In this document: one piece after another, positions 21,550 through 33,711 of the stretch
Position numbering within the stretch: the stretch's first letter is position 1
Layout: every line of letters starts with the position of its first letter
NCBI GenBank assembly: GCA_963575745.1
Contig: CAUYUJ010015734.1
Location: forward strand, 45,613-109,612
Source: Prorocentrum cordatum
Lineage: Eukaryota > Sar > Dinophyceae > Prorocentrales > Prorocentraceae
Reading direction: 5' to 3'
Length of the DNA: 64,000 bases
Made by a program: the position numbers and the translations under genes
The notes under the pieces: generated by a model
Seen by the model: only the letters and a program-made list of their open reading frames with translations
Told to the model about the DNA's origin: nothing
Database searches by the model: none

Positions 21550-22199
21550 ACTGCTATTTAGCACTCGGCCAGCGGGCAGGGGGAGAATCATCATGATGAT
21601 TTGGGAGGAGGATGACTAGAGTAATAAGCCCAAGGTGCAGCAGCGATGCTGCCATACACCTCCTGTCCCAAGTCTCATCCTCACGCGTCCCTGCATGTAT
21701 TTCTTTCCTTCTCTGCTGCAAGACATGCGTTTGAAAGACCAACACCACATGGGGCAACCATCTTGGCCAGGGCCCCGCTTGGAAACGGAACTGCATTTCA
21801 TCGCTCTGGCGCGTGGTCAGTACTTCGAAACAAAAAAACTACGACCATACAACTCGACGAATAAAATGTAGTGATATCCCTCTTTCAAGGAAGTGGACCG
21901 CCCCCCCAACTGTGCAACATTGGTCAGGGCCTTCGAAGACATCTCAATCGATAACACAGGCGGCGCCCTCGCTCCGCGCAGCCCCTATAACATGTCTTGC
22001 CTCGCAGCTCCGGGTCTGCTCCAACACGGAAGGTCTCGAACGAGAGAGCCCCACGCTTCGACGGCTAGCTGCTGCAACCGACCAGCCATCACTGGGGAGC
22101 TGCGGTCCTCACCCCCCTGGGGGGAACCCATCGCCTCGACGATCTCTCGAGAGGGGTGTCGAAATCGAGGGGTCCCCGGGTAAGGACCGCAGCTCCCCC
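21550..22199. other. No gene seen
   Basis: Moderate complexity. 22080-22200 contains an imperfect inverted repeat around 'gggagctgcggtcct' / 'aggaccgcagctccc'. No recognised protein. Confidence 0.4.
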
Positions 22200-22900
22200 A
22201 GCTGTGGCTGGCCTGCTGCAAGCTTCCTGGGGGGCGGCTGCGCGCGGCGCTGCGGCGAGAGCCCCATTCTGAAGCGAGCTGTGCCCCCCTCCTCCTCCTC
22301 CTCCTCCTCCTCCTCCTCCTCCTCCTCCTCCTCCTCCTCCCCCTCCATCCTTTTCCTCCTTCCTGCTCCTGGAAAACCGGTGCCGGCCTGTGCATGGAAC
22401 CTGCGCGGCGCCACGGCGAGAGCCCTACTTTGAAAAGGAACCGCCTCGAGCCCTGGAGCGCTACTGCATACTGTTGAGACACAAGCGCGTGGTGCTGGGG
22501 CCAAAGTCCCGTTTTGAACGCGGCCCCCCCCTCCGTCACTGGAGGTCTTGAGGCCTTTTGGGACGAATGCGCGCGGCGCTAAGGCGAGAGCCACACATTC
22601 AGAACGTCCCGCCCTCATCCTCAAAATTATTGCAAGCGCTCACAAACAAATGCGCGCGGCGCTGATGCGAGAACCACATGGGGGAAAAGAGCCAACCGCA
22701 GCCATGAATCGAGGATGAGGAGGAGGAGGATGAGGAGGAGGAGTCAAGACTGCGCGCGGCGCTGAAGGGAGAGCCACAATTCGGGAGGGAACCGCCTTCC
22801 ACCCCTCAAGCTGTTGCAGAACTTGGCCAGGACGAGATGTGCGCGGCGGTCTGACAAAAACGAATCTGCGCGCGCGGCGCGGAGGCGAGAACTACCTTGG
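22200..22900. repeat. Recurring 'tgcgcgcggcgctgaggcgagagcc' boxes and a (CTC)n tract
   Basis: The box occurs near 22232, 22397, 22566, 22652, 22748 and 22866, separated by 80-170 bp of non-similar DNA. A (CTC)n tract lies at 22287-22345. It looks like a degenerate dispersed family related to the G/C boxes of DR-E. Confidence 0.55.
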
Positions 22901-22904
22901 AGCC

Positions 22905-23125
22905 CCGAAACGGTGCGGTGACAGACCGTGCGGTGACCTCGAACCCCCCCCAAGACCTCACCGCACGGTCCGTCAACGCACGGTTTTGGGACCTCGGAAG
23001 ACCCTGTCGCCCGAGACGTCCTCGGAGAGCGACCCGAGTCCCAAAACCGTGCGGTGACTCCGAATCCCCACCGACCCACCACACGGTGTGGTCACCGCAC
23101 CGTGTGGGGGCCACCGAGTTGCACT
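22905..23125. repeat. Cluster of nested palindromes (CCGTGCGGTG / CACCGCACGG)
   Basis: At least six copies of the 10-mer CCGTGCGGTG or its complement, plus a longer inverted pair 'cgcacggttttgggac' (about 22977-22992) and 'gtcccaaaaccgtgcg' (about 23038-23053). Confidence 0.75.
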
Positions 23126-23282
23126 TCGAAAAAGTGGCCCGCCGGGGCTCGAGCTTCCGGGTCTGATCTTGCGTGGCGAGGCACGTCTCGAGCAGAACGT
23201 CCGGCCCGCCCTGCATACGTACTGACACGTCCGGGGACGCGACAGGAAGGAGTTGCTTCGCACGGAAACGCGATGCATGGGG

Positions 23283-24345
23283 TCAGAGGAGGAGGAGGAG
23301 GAGGAGGTGGAGGAGGAGGAGGAGGAGGGGAGGAGGAAGGAGGAGGAGGAGGAGGAGGAGGAGGAGGAGGATAGGAGGAGGAGGAGAAAGGAACAGGAGG
23401 AGGGTGGAAGGAGGAGGAGGAGGTGGAGGCGGAGAGTGATGAGGTCGGGGTGGGGAGACCGATGGGAAAAGGGCTCGGGAGAGGATGCTGGGGAAGGGGC
23501 GGGGTGAGGATGGGGGAAGCGTATGATGGGGGAAGAGGTGGATGATGGAAATTATGAAGGCGAAGGAAGAGGGAGGACGAGTGGTGGCATGGACAAGGGA
23601 TGAGGAAACAAGAGGAGGGAGGAAGGAGGGCGACGAGAGGGGGAGAAGGGTTAGAGAGTTGAGGGAGAAGAGGAGGAGGTGGAATAGGAGGAGAACGAGG
23701 ATGAGCTACTGGACCTCGGCGAAGGAAGAAAGGGAGACGGACATAGGATGAAGGAGCAAAAGTGGGGAAGGGTGAGGAGGAGGAGAGGGGAGCTCCCTTC
23801 CTGCTTCCTCATCCCCCTCCTCCTCTTTTTCTTTTTCCTCCTCCTCCTCCTCCTCCTCTGCGAGTGGGAGGAGCACGAGGAGGCAGAGGAGGAAGCCTCG
23901 TTGTCTTACCCTCTTGACTCCTGTCGAGGAGGAGGAGGAGGAGGAGGAGGAGGAGGACGATCAAGAGGAGCAGCACGACATGCCAGCGAGGGCGATGTGG
24001 ATAAGAAGGGTAGATTGCCCAACCCTCCTGTGTTTGGTACTCGTTCTGGATAGACCATTGCGGTCTCCAGAACACCTCACTCACCCAGTCACTCACTCCT
24101 CCTCCCTCTTCCTTCCTCCCTCCTTTCTCCTTCTGTCTTTTCTTCCTCCCCCTCCCCGCCGCATCTTTGTTCCCAACCCTCCTGTGTTGGGTACTCGTTT
24201 GGCATAAAGCACTGTGGTCTCCACTTTCTCCTCCTTCTCCTCCTCCTCCTCCTCCTCCTCCCCCTCCTCCTCCTCCTCCTCCTCCTCGTCCTCCTCCTCC
24301 TCCTCCTCCCCCTCCTCCTTCCTCACTCCATTCTCCTCCTTCTCG
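23283..24345. repeat. (GGA)n then (CTC)n/(GAG)n tracts
   Basis: (GGA)n at 23283-23430, purine-rich to 23800, CTC at 23818-23860, GAG at 23926-23955, CTC at 24222-24345. Two short copies of 'cccaaccctcctgtgttggg' (24016-24035 and 24174-24192) lie between. Confidence 0.75.
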
Positions 24346-24366
24346 TTTTCTTCCTCCTCTCTGCCT

Positions 24367-25760
24367 CGTGACCTCGCCGTTCCCTGAGGTGGCTGCGATC
24401 TACGAAACCACTTTCGTGGGCTCCTGGGAGATCCAACGGAGGGGTGTCCCACGGGGACCACCTTAAGACGTCTCCCTGGGGTAGCTGCCATGTGCAAAAC
24501 TGTCGCCACGTTCGTGGGCTTCTTGGAGGTCCAACGGACGGGTGTCCCACGGGGACCACCATGAGACCTCGCCGTCCCTGGGGGGGGGCTGCGATCTGCG
24601 AAACCGTCGCCACTTTCGTGGGCCCCTGGGAGGTCCAGCGGGCGGGTGTCCCACGGGGTCCACCATGAGACCTCGCCGTTCCTGGGGGGGCTGCGATCTG
24701 GCACCTGGGGGGTCCAGCGGAGGGGTGTCCCACGGGGACCACCATGAGACCTCGCCGTCGCTGCGATCTGCGAAACCGTCGCCACTTTCGCGGGCTCCTG
24801 GGAGAGACCACTATGTGACCTCGCCGTCCCTGGTGGGCTGCGGTCTGCGAAACTGTCGCCACTTTCGCGGGCTCCTGGGATGTCCAGCGGAGGGGTGTCC
24901 CACGGGGACCACCATGAGACCTCGCCGTCCCTGGGGGTCTATGGTCTGCGAAACTGTCGCCACCTTCGTGGGCTCCTGGGAAGTCCATCGGAAGGGGTGT
25001 CTCACGGGGGCCACCATGCGACCTCGCCGTCCCTGATGGGCTGTGATCTGATCTGCGAAACCGTCGCCACGTTCGTGCGTTCCTGGGAAGGGGCCACCAT
25101 GAGACCTCGCCGTTGTCTGGGGGGGGGGGGGGCGCGATCATTTGCGAAACCGTCGCCACTTTCGTGGGCTCCTGTGAGGTCCAGCGGGGGGGTGTCCCAC
25201 GGGGACCACCATAAGACCTTGCCGTCCCTGGGGGTCTGTGGTCTGGGAAACCGTCGCCACTGTCGTGGGCTCCTGGGAAGTCCATCGAACGGGTGCCTCA
25301 CGGGGGCCACCATGAGTCCTCGCCGTTCCTGGGGGGCTGCGATCTGTGCAACCGTCGCCACTTTCGTGGGCTCCAGGGAGTCCAGCGGACGGGTGTCCCA
25401 CGGGGACCACCTTAAGACCTCGCCGTCCCTGGGGGTCTGTGGTCTGCGAAACTGTCGCCACTTTCGTGGGCTGCTGGGAGTCCAGCGGAAGTGTGTTTCA
25501 CGGAGAGCACAACCTCGCCGTCCCATGGGGGCTGTGATTTGCGAAACTGTCACCACTGTCGTGGGCTCCTGGGAGGTCCAGCGGAGGTGCGTCTTACGCT
25601 GATCACCATGAGACCTCGCCGTTCCTGGGGGGCTGCGATATGCGAATCTGTCGCCACTTTCGTGGGCTTCTGGGAGGCCCAGTGGAGGTGCTTCTTACAG
25701 AGATCACCATGAGACCTCGCCGTCCTCTGGGGGACTGGGTTGCGACGTTGGGGGGTCCAG
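24367..25760. repeat. Minisatellite, about 14 units of roughly 100 bp
   Basis: Unit: 'gacctcgccgtccctgggggg', 'ctgcgatctgcgaaaccgtcgccac', 'tttcgtgggctcctgggag' and 'tccagcggaggggtgtcccacggggaccacc' (given in segments). Units range from about 75 to 110 bp through internal deletions. The 320-codon frame on the minus strand is an artefact of the unit length. Confidence 0.92.
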
Positions 25761-25799
25761 CGGCGCTGCTCCCACGGAGTATAAACTTCCAAGCGTCTC

Positions 25800-26914
25800 T
25801 CCTTACTGTGTTTCCACACCCCCTCGTGGCCGCCTTCCTGCTAACGATCTTACTCTAAAGAGCGCCGCCGCATATGTGAACATGTGACTCTGGCCCGAGT
25901 TCTTTGGCGAATCGTTCAGGGGCACGGCGGATCCTTCAGTGTTCGCTTTTGCATTGAGCGGTCCGATGCATAGTCGCTTCATCTGTGCACAGGGTTGGGT
26001 ACGTCCCCGGGTAGTGATATTGGGGCTTTTCTTCGTTGCTGGGCACCTTTTTGTTGGGAGGGTTCCGCTGAGTCGACGCGGCGCGCAATGCAATCCCACG
26101 GTTGAAGCTGCACAGGGCCACGGTGGTTCCTCCCCGACCGACGTTGGAGCACATTGGCGCCTCGCTTCCGCTGCGCGCTCCACGCCGCGGGCAGAAACAG
26201 GCCTGTGGCGCTGGCCGGGCTTGGTGGGGCCCCGGCAATCTCACGGCCCCCGCCGACGGAGGCGAAGGGGAAGGACGGCGGCTGCTGCTGCTGCTGGGTG
26301 CAGACACGCACCATCCAGCGGAGCAAGACTCGCTGGCGACACTGGCAGCGAGCTGTGCTCCACTGACCGATCGCCACGGCCTCCAGAGGTCCCTCCTGGG
26401 GCCCCCAGGCCGCCAGAAAGGCGGTGCGGGGGAAGCCGCGTCGTCTAGAACCCGCTGCCCTTACGACCTCCTTTCCTTCCTCCGCTGGACTGCCAACCGC
26501 TTGCCCCATCCGCGTCGGCCCCCCACCCTCCGCCACCCACGTCACGCTGGCCACCTCGACACGCTCTGCCCTGCACCGCGGGAGAGGCAGAGACTCCTCG
26601 CCGGCCCTCGCTGCAGCGTCCCAGGAGAGCTCCTGGAATGGTATGCCGCGCCCCACAGCGCGATCTGGCCCAGGTCCAGATTTAAGGGCTCTGGAACTCG
26701 TCGCCAAGGATCTTCCTAGTCTTTCGCTTGGATCAAATTCCGCGGGGGGGGGCCGACGCCCCCCCCCCAGCGACAAGAGAAGCGGATCCTCCGGATCGCT
26801 GGTCCCGGGGAACCCTGGACGCCCCTACAATGGGTCTCCTAAGCTTTCTGAGCTTCGTGGACGCTCCTGCCAGGCGTAGCCGAAGGGCCTTAAACAATCA
26901 AACCAGGAGGGCAG
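25800..26914. other. No recognised gene before the gap
   Basis: Mixed-complexity DNA. A minus-strand open frame of about 265 codons (25979-26776) has no motif I recognise and is proline/arginine-rich, so it is not called. Confidence 0.4.
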
Positions 26915-27014
26915 NNNNNNNNNNNNNNNNNNNNNNNNNNNNNNNNNNNNNNNNNNNNNNNNNNNNNNNNNNNNNNNNNNNNNNNNNNNNNNNNNNNNNN
27001 NNNNNNNNNNNNNN
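26915..27014. other. Assembly gap (100 N)
   Basis: Exactly 100 N, the usual placeholder for a scaffold join of unknown size. The right edge starts in (GCGT)n, a likely cause of the assembly break. Confidence 1.
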
Positions 27015-27049
<35 letters not shown>

Positions 27050-27274
27050 TGTGTGTCTGTGTGTGCGCTCGTGTGATGTGGTGTGACGCGGTGTAGCGTG
27101 GTGGTGGCGGGTGGGGTAGTGCGGTGGTGGTGGCGGTGCGCGGTGGTGGTGCGCGTGCGTGGGTGCGTGCGTTGGTGGGTGGAAGTGGCGGTGGGTGTGC
27201 GTGCGGCGGGGCGGGGCGTGGTGCGGTGCGGCGGTGGGCGGGCGGATGGGCGCGCGAGAAAGAGGCCCGCGCTG
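27015..27274. repeat. (GCGT)n and GGTG-rich low-complexity DNA
   Basis: (GCGT)n at 27015-27052, then G/T-rich 'ggtggtgg' to 27245. No gene. Confidence 0.85.
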
Positions 27275-27450
27275 GGGCGAGAACGCCATCCTGAACGACG
27301 GAGGCAAAACACCGATCCGAAAAGGAGGCCCACGCTGCAGCGGGAGCACGATTCGGAACGATTCGGGAGCAGAAATGAGGCCGGCGCCTCAGCGAGAACA
27401 GCATTTTGGAAAAAACGCAAGCGAAAACCCAACTCCCGGGAGTCCTGTGT
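27275..27450. repeat. DR-E array 2 (inverted relative to 19.6 kb)
   Basis: Units 'gcgagaacgcc.tcctgaacga', 'cacgctgcagcgggagcacgattcgg' and 'aatgaggcc' are the complement of the 19560-19990 units. Confidence 0.65.
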
Positions 27451-27534
27451 GTAAAAAACAGTACGCGGGGGGGTCGAATATTCCCAGCACGCCATCAGGG
27501 GAAGAGGGAGAGTAGTATTCATATTGAGTAATTG

Positions 27535-27640
27535 TGGAGGAGGAGGAGGAGGAAAAAGAGGAGGAGGAGGAGAAGAGAAGGAGGAGGGATAAGGGAGGAG
27601 GAGGAGGAGGAGGAGGAGGAGGAGGAGGAGGAGGACCATC
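27535..27640. repeat. (GGA)n tract at the 3' side of LINE copy 1
   Basis: Purine-rich on plus, (CTC)n on minus. With 33737-33990 it brackets LINE copy 1, so the element appears to have inserted into or next to such a tract. Confidence 0.85.
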
Positions 27641-27733
27641 ACATGCTAATGAGGGAGGCTAGGGTTAGGCCGGCCCGACCCTAACCGAAACCTGGGGGTT
27701 ACATCCGCTCTCCTCTTACGCTGGCTTTCTTCC

Positions 27734-30700
27734 CTACGTCGCCCCTCCTTCCTTGAGGAGCTGGGCCGCAGGGATGGGCAGGGAAAGTCGGGGACGGGCC
27801 TTCATACTGCTCTTGGGATGACGGCCGCTTGCCAGGAGGGACCACGCACCTTGGGAGAACTTGCTTTGGAAACGCTCCTTACATTCACCTTTGAGTCCTT
27901 TGAGGTTGCTTTCGCTGTAGCGGCCGCACCTCTTACAAACGACTAGGAAGGACTCAACATCAAGGTAATCGCAAATCATTAATTGGTGCTTCTGGGGGTC
28001 CCTAATTAACATAGACAACATGACTGAATTGCCTGGGCACGCTTCTCGCAAGCGGGTCTTGCGAGCGCTGTCCGTGCGGGCGCGGGTGTGACAGGCGAGG
28101 CACAGCCAATGATTATTAAGCCATGCCCACTGATGTCTCGCCACGCCCTGGGGGTTACGGCACGCTCGAGCGCGCCGAGGGCGACCCCCATGGGGCGGGG
28201 TTGGCGCAGTCCACTGGTTGACTGCTCCCGCTGCCCCAACTGGGGGATTGAAACTCTGGGCGGGCTTCTCATAGGCCTTCTTGCCCGACTTCGGAGCGAG
28301 CGGGGCCCACAAGGAGAGAGCCTCTGCAGCATACTTCACCAGCCTCTGAACTCGGCTGCGACATTCTTTATAATGCTCGATTTCCCCCTGAGACGGGGCG
28401 GGGATTCTGGCGGCCGCTTGTTTGGCCACCTTGTCCGCCCAGTCATTACCTTTGGCAACGAACCAGCCCCTCGAGCCGACCACCAGGGAAGAAAGGTCCT
28501 GGTGGGCCTTGACTTTCCCTATCTCGAGGGGCGCAAAACAGCTCTGGGTCCTGGCCAGTACTGAAACTCCTGAGTACATTTCCTTACGTGAGACTTCGGC
28601 GCTCTGATGCACCGATAGGATACCCTTGCAATCCGTCCACGCTTTGGTGACTCTGGGGCAGGTCGTAGCAACTAGAAACCCCAGGTGTTCGGCAGCGGGC
28701 GGCGTGGGAGGAAGGCTGGCCCCCACAGGGCCTGAGAGACTGGCAACCAGGTCGCCGTCCTCGTCGATTTTGACCACGGACCAGGCGGGGGCATCGTGCA
28801 CCGCGAGCCCAGGTTTCAAAACACTGCCATCATGGAAAACTTCACCTTGCATGGCCACCTCCTTGGGCAGCCCATCTCTAGACCTCTATACAGCCTGATC
28901 TAGTCCTAAACCAGGGGGCCTCAGAGCAATGGGTTCAGGTCGAAGTTGGAATCCTAACACATGTGGAAATCCTCTCCTCGGGTCCTCGAACTCCTCGATA
29001 TCAGCTTCACTTAACATTTCCTCTCTCAGGTTGCGGGTCTGCGGGCACTCAAGGAACCTGTGGGGAATGGAGTCCACGGGGCCCTTGCACAGCTCGCATT
29101 CGACTTCATTCTGATAGCCTGCCTCGGCCATCTTTTCTTTGGTCCAAATGCGCTGGCAGCCATGCGAAAGCAGCGTCTTCCTTTTGTAGGCTTGCACTGT
29201 ACTGTCCTGCAGCGCGCGCTGCATGACCGACGGGTCGAGGGGCTCGTCGAAACCGAGCTTCTGCCCCGCCTTCGCGTCTACCTGCAACTGCCACTGGGAT
29301 TGAAACGGCTTCTTAATGAGGGCAGGTAAGGTAGTAATGAGTGGGTAGTCCTGGCCATGCGAGTCTCTGAAGACGAGCGGGTCGGGCATGGACCACCCCA
29401 GACGGCTCAGGCTGAGCATCGTGGCCCCTAAGGGCCCACGGATTTGGTACCACTTCGTATGGGGGCTTGTGGAGGACCTGCAGGGCTTGTTCACGGAGTC
29501 CCACCAGAGAAAAGCCAATCGTACCAGGATTATGAGCAACTCTCCAGATCAGGTTGGCCCAATAACAGGCCGGCCCCAAGGCAGCGCTCCAAGTCGGGCC
29601 CCCCGATATCGATAAAGCCAAGGACCTGGATCTTGTAGCACAGCGGGGCCCTACAATCTTGAGGTAGAGGGACTGGGCTTCATGCAACTCGGGGTTGGTG
29701 AGGCCGACGACCTCCGCGCCATAGTAGGCGGCCGCCTTCATTCCTGTCTGATAGATCTTCCTCATATTCGCACCTGCTCGCCTAATCTGGGCCAGACGGT
29801 GGAGTCTACGTTTCATCTTGGAGGTTCGCTTCGTCAGAGTATTTCGGGCCTTCTTCGAGACCCTGTTGCCCGTGGTGAAATCGACTCCGAGGTTTGGCGC
29901 AGACTGTGCTTGGTTGACTCCCTCTGGTCCACTGCGCTTAAATAGAGCTTTGGCCAGGCGGTGCTGTACTGCAGCGGACGAGCCCAACACTGCAGCCTTG
30001 TGCAAGGCGACCGAGCAATCGAGGTCCTCCTCGATTAAATCTAGCACGCTGTCGGCGGCCTGCGCCAGGTCCGACGCCAACAGGCGAACACTTGCGTTGT
30101 TGCTAATCAGCATGAAATCATCTATGAAGATTGAGGGGTCCACGGTGGGGAACTTCGGAACCCAGGAGTCCATGGGGGGGACCGTGTACATTTGGACGTT
30201 GTAGGTCGCAAACGAGCACCCAGCAGGAAAGCCTTTGGTAGCACACCCCGCGTAGGTAGCCAATGTTCTGGTTGCAACAGCCCTGGGACCCCCATACTGG
30301 TTCATCATAATACACGTAAGCGTCTCCGAAAATCCAGAAGAGATCGCCCGAGATTCCCATTTCTTCCGATTGACAGTCTCATAATAGTTAGATGGATCCC
30401 ATAGAACCCCACCGGTGTGGACAGCTTGGTAACCAGCAAGTTCAGCCTTCAAGGCCTGAACATGAACAGTTCCAAGCACACCTCGACCAGACTGATGAGC
30501 AAGATAAGGCCTTTTGTTGGCCCTTTCCCACCGACGAGCTTCCCCTTGGCGAATTTTGGACCACGCCCTCCAGAGGGCAGGGGGCACGCCGATACCACGG
30601 TACGAGGGGCCCTCAGACTGGTCGGGCTTGTGCTTCTCAATCAACGTGATAATGACGCCACGAATGGCTGTCGGAAATACTCCAATCTCCTCGATCGCTG

Positions 30701-32405
30701 CCAAAAGCTTGCACACATGCTCCAGTTCCACGTTGCTGAGATAAGCAAAGTGACGAGGGTGAAACCCATCCCAAGTCTGGCTGGTAGATTTTGGAAGAAA
30801 ACTTTTGGCAGCTGATCTGATCTGGCCAGGCGCGATGGGCTCCAAGCGGTCACGCTCGGCCGACGGCAAGTTAAAGTCCTGCTCCTGCGGCGCGGCCTGC
30901 CACAATCCTGCGAGGCGGGTTGCCTCGGACTGGAGCAACTCAGATGGCGGACCTGAAAATGTCTGCAGCTCGGGGCGCCAAACTTTCTGAGGTTGCCAGG
31001 AGGTGAGCTTTGAGGTCCAGCGGTGGGCCCAACCAACACCCCGAGACATGGCCTCCTGGACCCAGTTGTTCCAAGACGTTGTTTCACTTTGTCGGTCCTT
31101 GGCCTCCTCAGCTTTGAGCGCGTGATCAAATGCATCATCGAGCTCTTCAAATACCTTCAACACGAGCTTGGGGTCCATCTGGCCATTGTCCTGGTCTTGG
31201 GCAGCAGCGCCTAGAGCAGTCCTAACACTGGCGAGCAAGCGGGCAAACTCCTCGGCACCTTCGAGCTCTGGGGGTGGCGGCTGTATGCTGGTCAAAATCT
31301 CCGAAAGGTAGAACTCCTCCTTGGAATGCGCCCGACGGATAACATCCATAACTTTCTTTTCCAACCACCGAATCGGAATGTATAGACTCCTCCAACTGGC
31401 CCTGGGTTCCACCTCTCGAGCGGCTCCTGGTGCCCAGCGGATCTTAGGGGGGCCCACCCGCGGGGCCGTGGGCGACTTGATCAGAGTGTCCGTGCGCATA
31501 CTGATCGTCTTCGCCATGTCCGAGGCGAAGTACTGGCATGCCGAATCTAGGGCCAGCAAGCGGGCCTCAATCCCAGACGCACGCTCAATAACCTGGTCCA
31601 GGAAATCCAAGGCAGCCTCCGTACGGTCCCAGGTCGGCACGTGGTTGGTTGGCCCATAGGGCCTGGAGGTAGCAAATGGTTGGGGCTTCTCCAAGACTGG
31701 GACCACATAGGGTTTCCCGCAGCGCAGCTGGAACAGCAGGGGCCTATGCGGGCTCATGGGGTGCCCGTAGAGAACCGTGGCCCTCGAGAGGTCCTGGTCG
31801 AAACACTACGAGGCGAGAGCGAAGTCGATGATGGACTCGGACTTCTTATCTTACATGTTGGTTTTGTCGGGGCCAGAATATTAAGGCCTGCTCTCAGCGG
31901 GTAGTTCGACTCGATTAGCTTACTCGTCGACACATTGAAAACCCCAGCAATGATGAGTGGCAGTCGTACAGCGTCCTGGATCATTGCGACCCCTGCAAAG
32001 AGCTCTAAGTTATACTGGTTGAGGCCCACCCCGTCGGCCAAGTGAAAGTGAAACTAGTACGAATGGACGATGTCCAGGAAGCTCAAGTGAAACTGCTGTG
32101 CGCTGTGACTCTACCACCCCTGCTGGCAAAGGCGCTCGTGATACTCCAAAGTCGTGCCCATCACGAATCAAAATCCCTGTTCCTTGGACAGGGTACCCTT
32201 GCTCACTGAGCACGGCTGGAGAGAGCATCGCGTTCCACCCCTCTCGCTCACACCACTGTACGATGAACGGGAGCGCATCCTTCAATACCCGAAGTTCTTG
32301 ACAGCAGATGATGTCCACCGTCTCGGCTGCTTGAGACTTCAGAAACTTCCGAACCGATCTCCAGCAACTTCCATTGATAGTGGCGAACCGGACCGTGTTA
32401 CCCAC
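27734..32405 (-). pseudogene. LINE copy 1 ORF2: endonuclease, RT, RNase H (degenerate)
   Basis: Pieces in order on the minus strand: endonuclease start (32405-32010, FATING and VDIICCQELR with the catalytic QE); endonuclease middle in another frame (32041 to about 31862, IIAGVFNV, where the usual GDFN aspartate is valine); endonuclease end plus RT (about 31850-29313, IIDFALAS, an in-frame TAG, then HPMSPHRP). RT shows GFPAG and the catalytic box FIDDFML near 30115. A third frame (29539-28886) has the zinc knuckle CELCKGPVDSIPHRFLEC. After a stop comes RNase H (28858-27734): FHDGSV, AAEHLGF, TDCKGI and NDWADKVAKQ carry the four acidic residues. The last about 170 residues hold CLAC...C and CKRCGRYSES...C motifs and an LLASGRHPKS box. 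At least three frame changes and two stops leave it inactive. Confidence 0.85.
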
Positions 32406-33579
32406 GCGGCGCCCCGTCCGTCCCCTTGCCGCCCTTGCCCTTGTTGGCCAAGCAGAGCGCCTTCGCGCTGGACTGGAGCGCCGCGTTGGCCATCTGCTCC
32501 TGGGGCGTGAGCGTCGAGTTCTGGCCGTTGATGTTCATCACCTGGTCGATCGCCTCGCCTACGCGCTTCATGCCCTGGCTCCTCTTGTCCGCCTCGTCGT
32601 GGTCCAGCTGCATGGCCTCGGCCTCGGCGTCCAGGCTGGCTGCCAGCTCGGGGCTGACATCTCCTGATGGAGTGGCGGTGGCCTGCGACGGCGCCCTCGG
32701 GTCGGCGTCGGCTGCGATTGGGACCGAGGTCCCCGCCTTGGTACCCGTCTGGGAGTCCGCCGCCCCCTGGGTCGCCGTCTGGGCCTGCTGGGAACTGGCC
32801 TGGGTTGCCTGGGCTGCCTGCCACTCGTCATGTAGCTTCGCCGACAACTGGACGACGGCCTGCTTCACCTCCGCGGACGGCGCGAGCCCAGGTGGGAACT
32901 GGCTGTTGATGTAAGTCTCCAGCGAGGGGGCCGAGGTGCTGACGTGCTCCTTCAACGCCCGCTCCACTGCCATTTTGTGCTGGGTCTCCAACTGCTGCGT
33001 CTCCGCTGACAGGTCGGCGACGAGCTTGCACTGGTTGGTATAGTCGTTGGCCAAGGTGACCATGGCCTCACACGTTTTGTCGCATGTCTGTTGGGCACGG
33101 ATCAGCTTCTTCTTTGCGACTTCGAGCTGGTCATGCAGCGACTTCCGCTGCTGGTCCCATGGTTTTGCTGCTAGTGTCGATGCTTTCGCTGCTTTCAACT
33201 CCTCCACGGCCTGCAGGTAGTGACTCCCTTTGATGCCTTCCATTTTCTTCCAGAACTGCACAGCTGCCGCACACACAGCAACTGGGTCACGATCTGGCTC
33301 ATCGGGTTCACGTACTGCTGCAGCTCCTTTTTGGTGACACTTCGGCGCTGGGCTGGACGAGCGCCTGCGCCACCTGTTGGGAGTGCCGCCTGATGTGGTC
33401 TGTGACTGAGTGGACGGGCCAGGTTGTCCTGTCTTTCGTCCGATGAAGGCTAAGCCACACTGACCACAATACTTGAACGGCTTGTCCGCCCATGTCCATC
33501 CTTTGCATCGACCAGATTGGCAGCAGAGGTACTTGCGTCCGTCTCCTCTGCCTCGGCTTTGCGGTCGCTGGCCGCCCAT
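32398..33579 (-). CDS. LINE copy 1 ORF1: zinc-finger, coiled-coil RNA-binding protein
   Basis: 393 codons from the first ATG after the spliced-leader relict (MGGQRPQ). Residues about 18-45 form a Cys cluster (CCQSGRC ... CGQC), a likely zinc finger, followed by basic and Ser-rich sequence. Residues about 95-235 are heptad-like and charged (ELKAAKAS to VERALKEH), probably coiled coil. The C-terminus is Gln/Ala-rich and ends in GAPRG at a TAA. In LINEs, ORF1 proteins bind the element RNA, and the zinc finger plus coiled coil fits. The stop overlaps the start region of ORF2 by a few bases, with ORF2 in the +1 frame. A much longer upstream frame exists only because the (CTC)n tract has no stops. 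It is intact here although ORF2 is not. Confidence 0.72.
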   Translation of the reverse strand: MGGQRPQSRGRGDGRKYLCCQSGRCKGWTWADKPFKYCGQCGLAFIGRKTGQPGPSTQSQTTSGGTPNRWRRRSSSPAPKCHQKGAAAVREPDEPDRDPVAVCAAAVQFWKKMEGIKGSHYLQAVEELKAAKASTLAAKPWDQQRKSLHDQLEVAKKKLIRAQQTCDKTCEAMVTLANDYTNQCKLVADLSAETQQLETQHKMAVERALKEHVSTSAPSLETYINSQFPPGLAPSAEVKQAVVQLSAKLHDEWQAAQATQASSQQAQTATQGAADSQTGTKAGTSVPIAADADPRAPSQATATPSGDVSPELAASLDAEAEAMQLDHDEADKRSQGMKRVGEAIDQVMNINGQNSTLTPQEQMANAALQSSAKALCLANKGKGGKGTDGAPRG

Positions 33580-33711
33580 GTCGGATGGAACGAAGGAGGC
33601 CCCAGGTTTGGCTGCTGACCTGGGGTGAGAAACTGATTGGCGAGAAATCAGGCGCCACCTGCCTACGGTAGGCTGAAAAGATGGAAGCAGGCGCCACCTG
33701 CCCACGGTAGG

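Noticed and set aside
24323-25285. 320-codon minus-strand frame
   Set aside because: Product of the minisatellite period; it repeats the same peptide and has no domain.
24367-25760. Possible CRISPR-like array
   Set aside because: Units of about 100 bp with no distinct repeat and spacer parts; a eukaryotic minisatellite.
26918-27100. Frames crossing the N gap
   Set aside because: They consist of unknown bases and (GCGT)n.
27660-27692. Telomere or chromosome end
   Set aside because: Only one or two telomere-like units, inside a LINE 3' region; no array.
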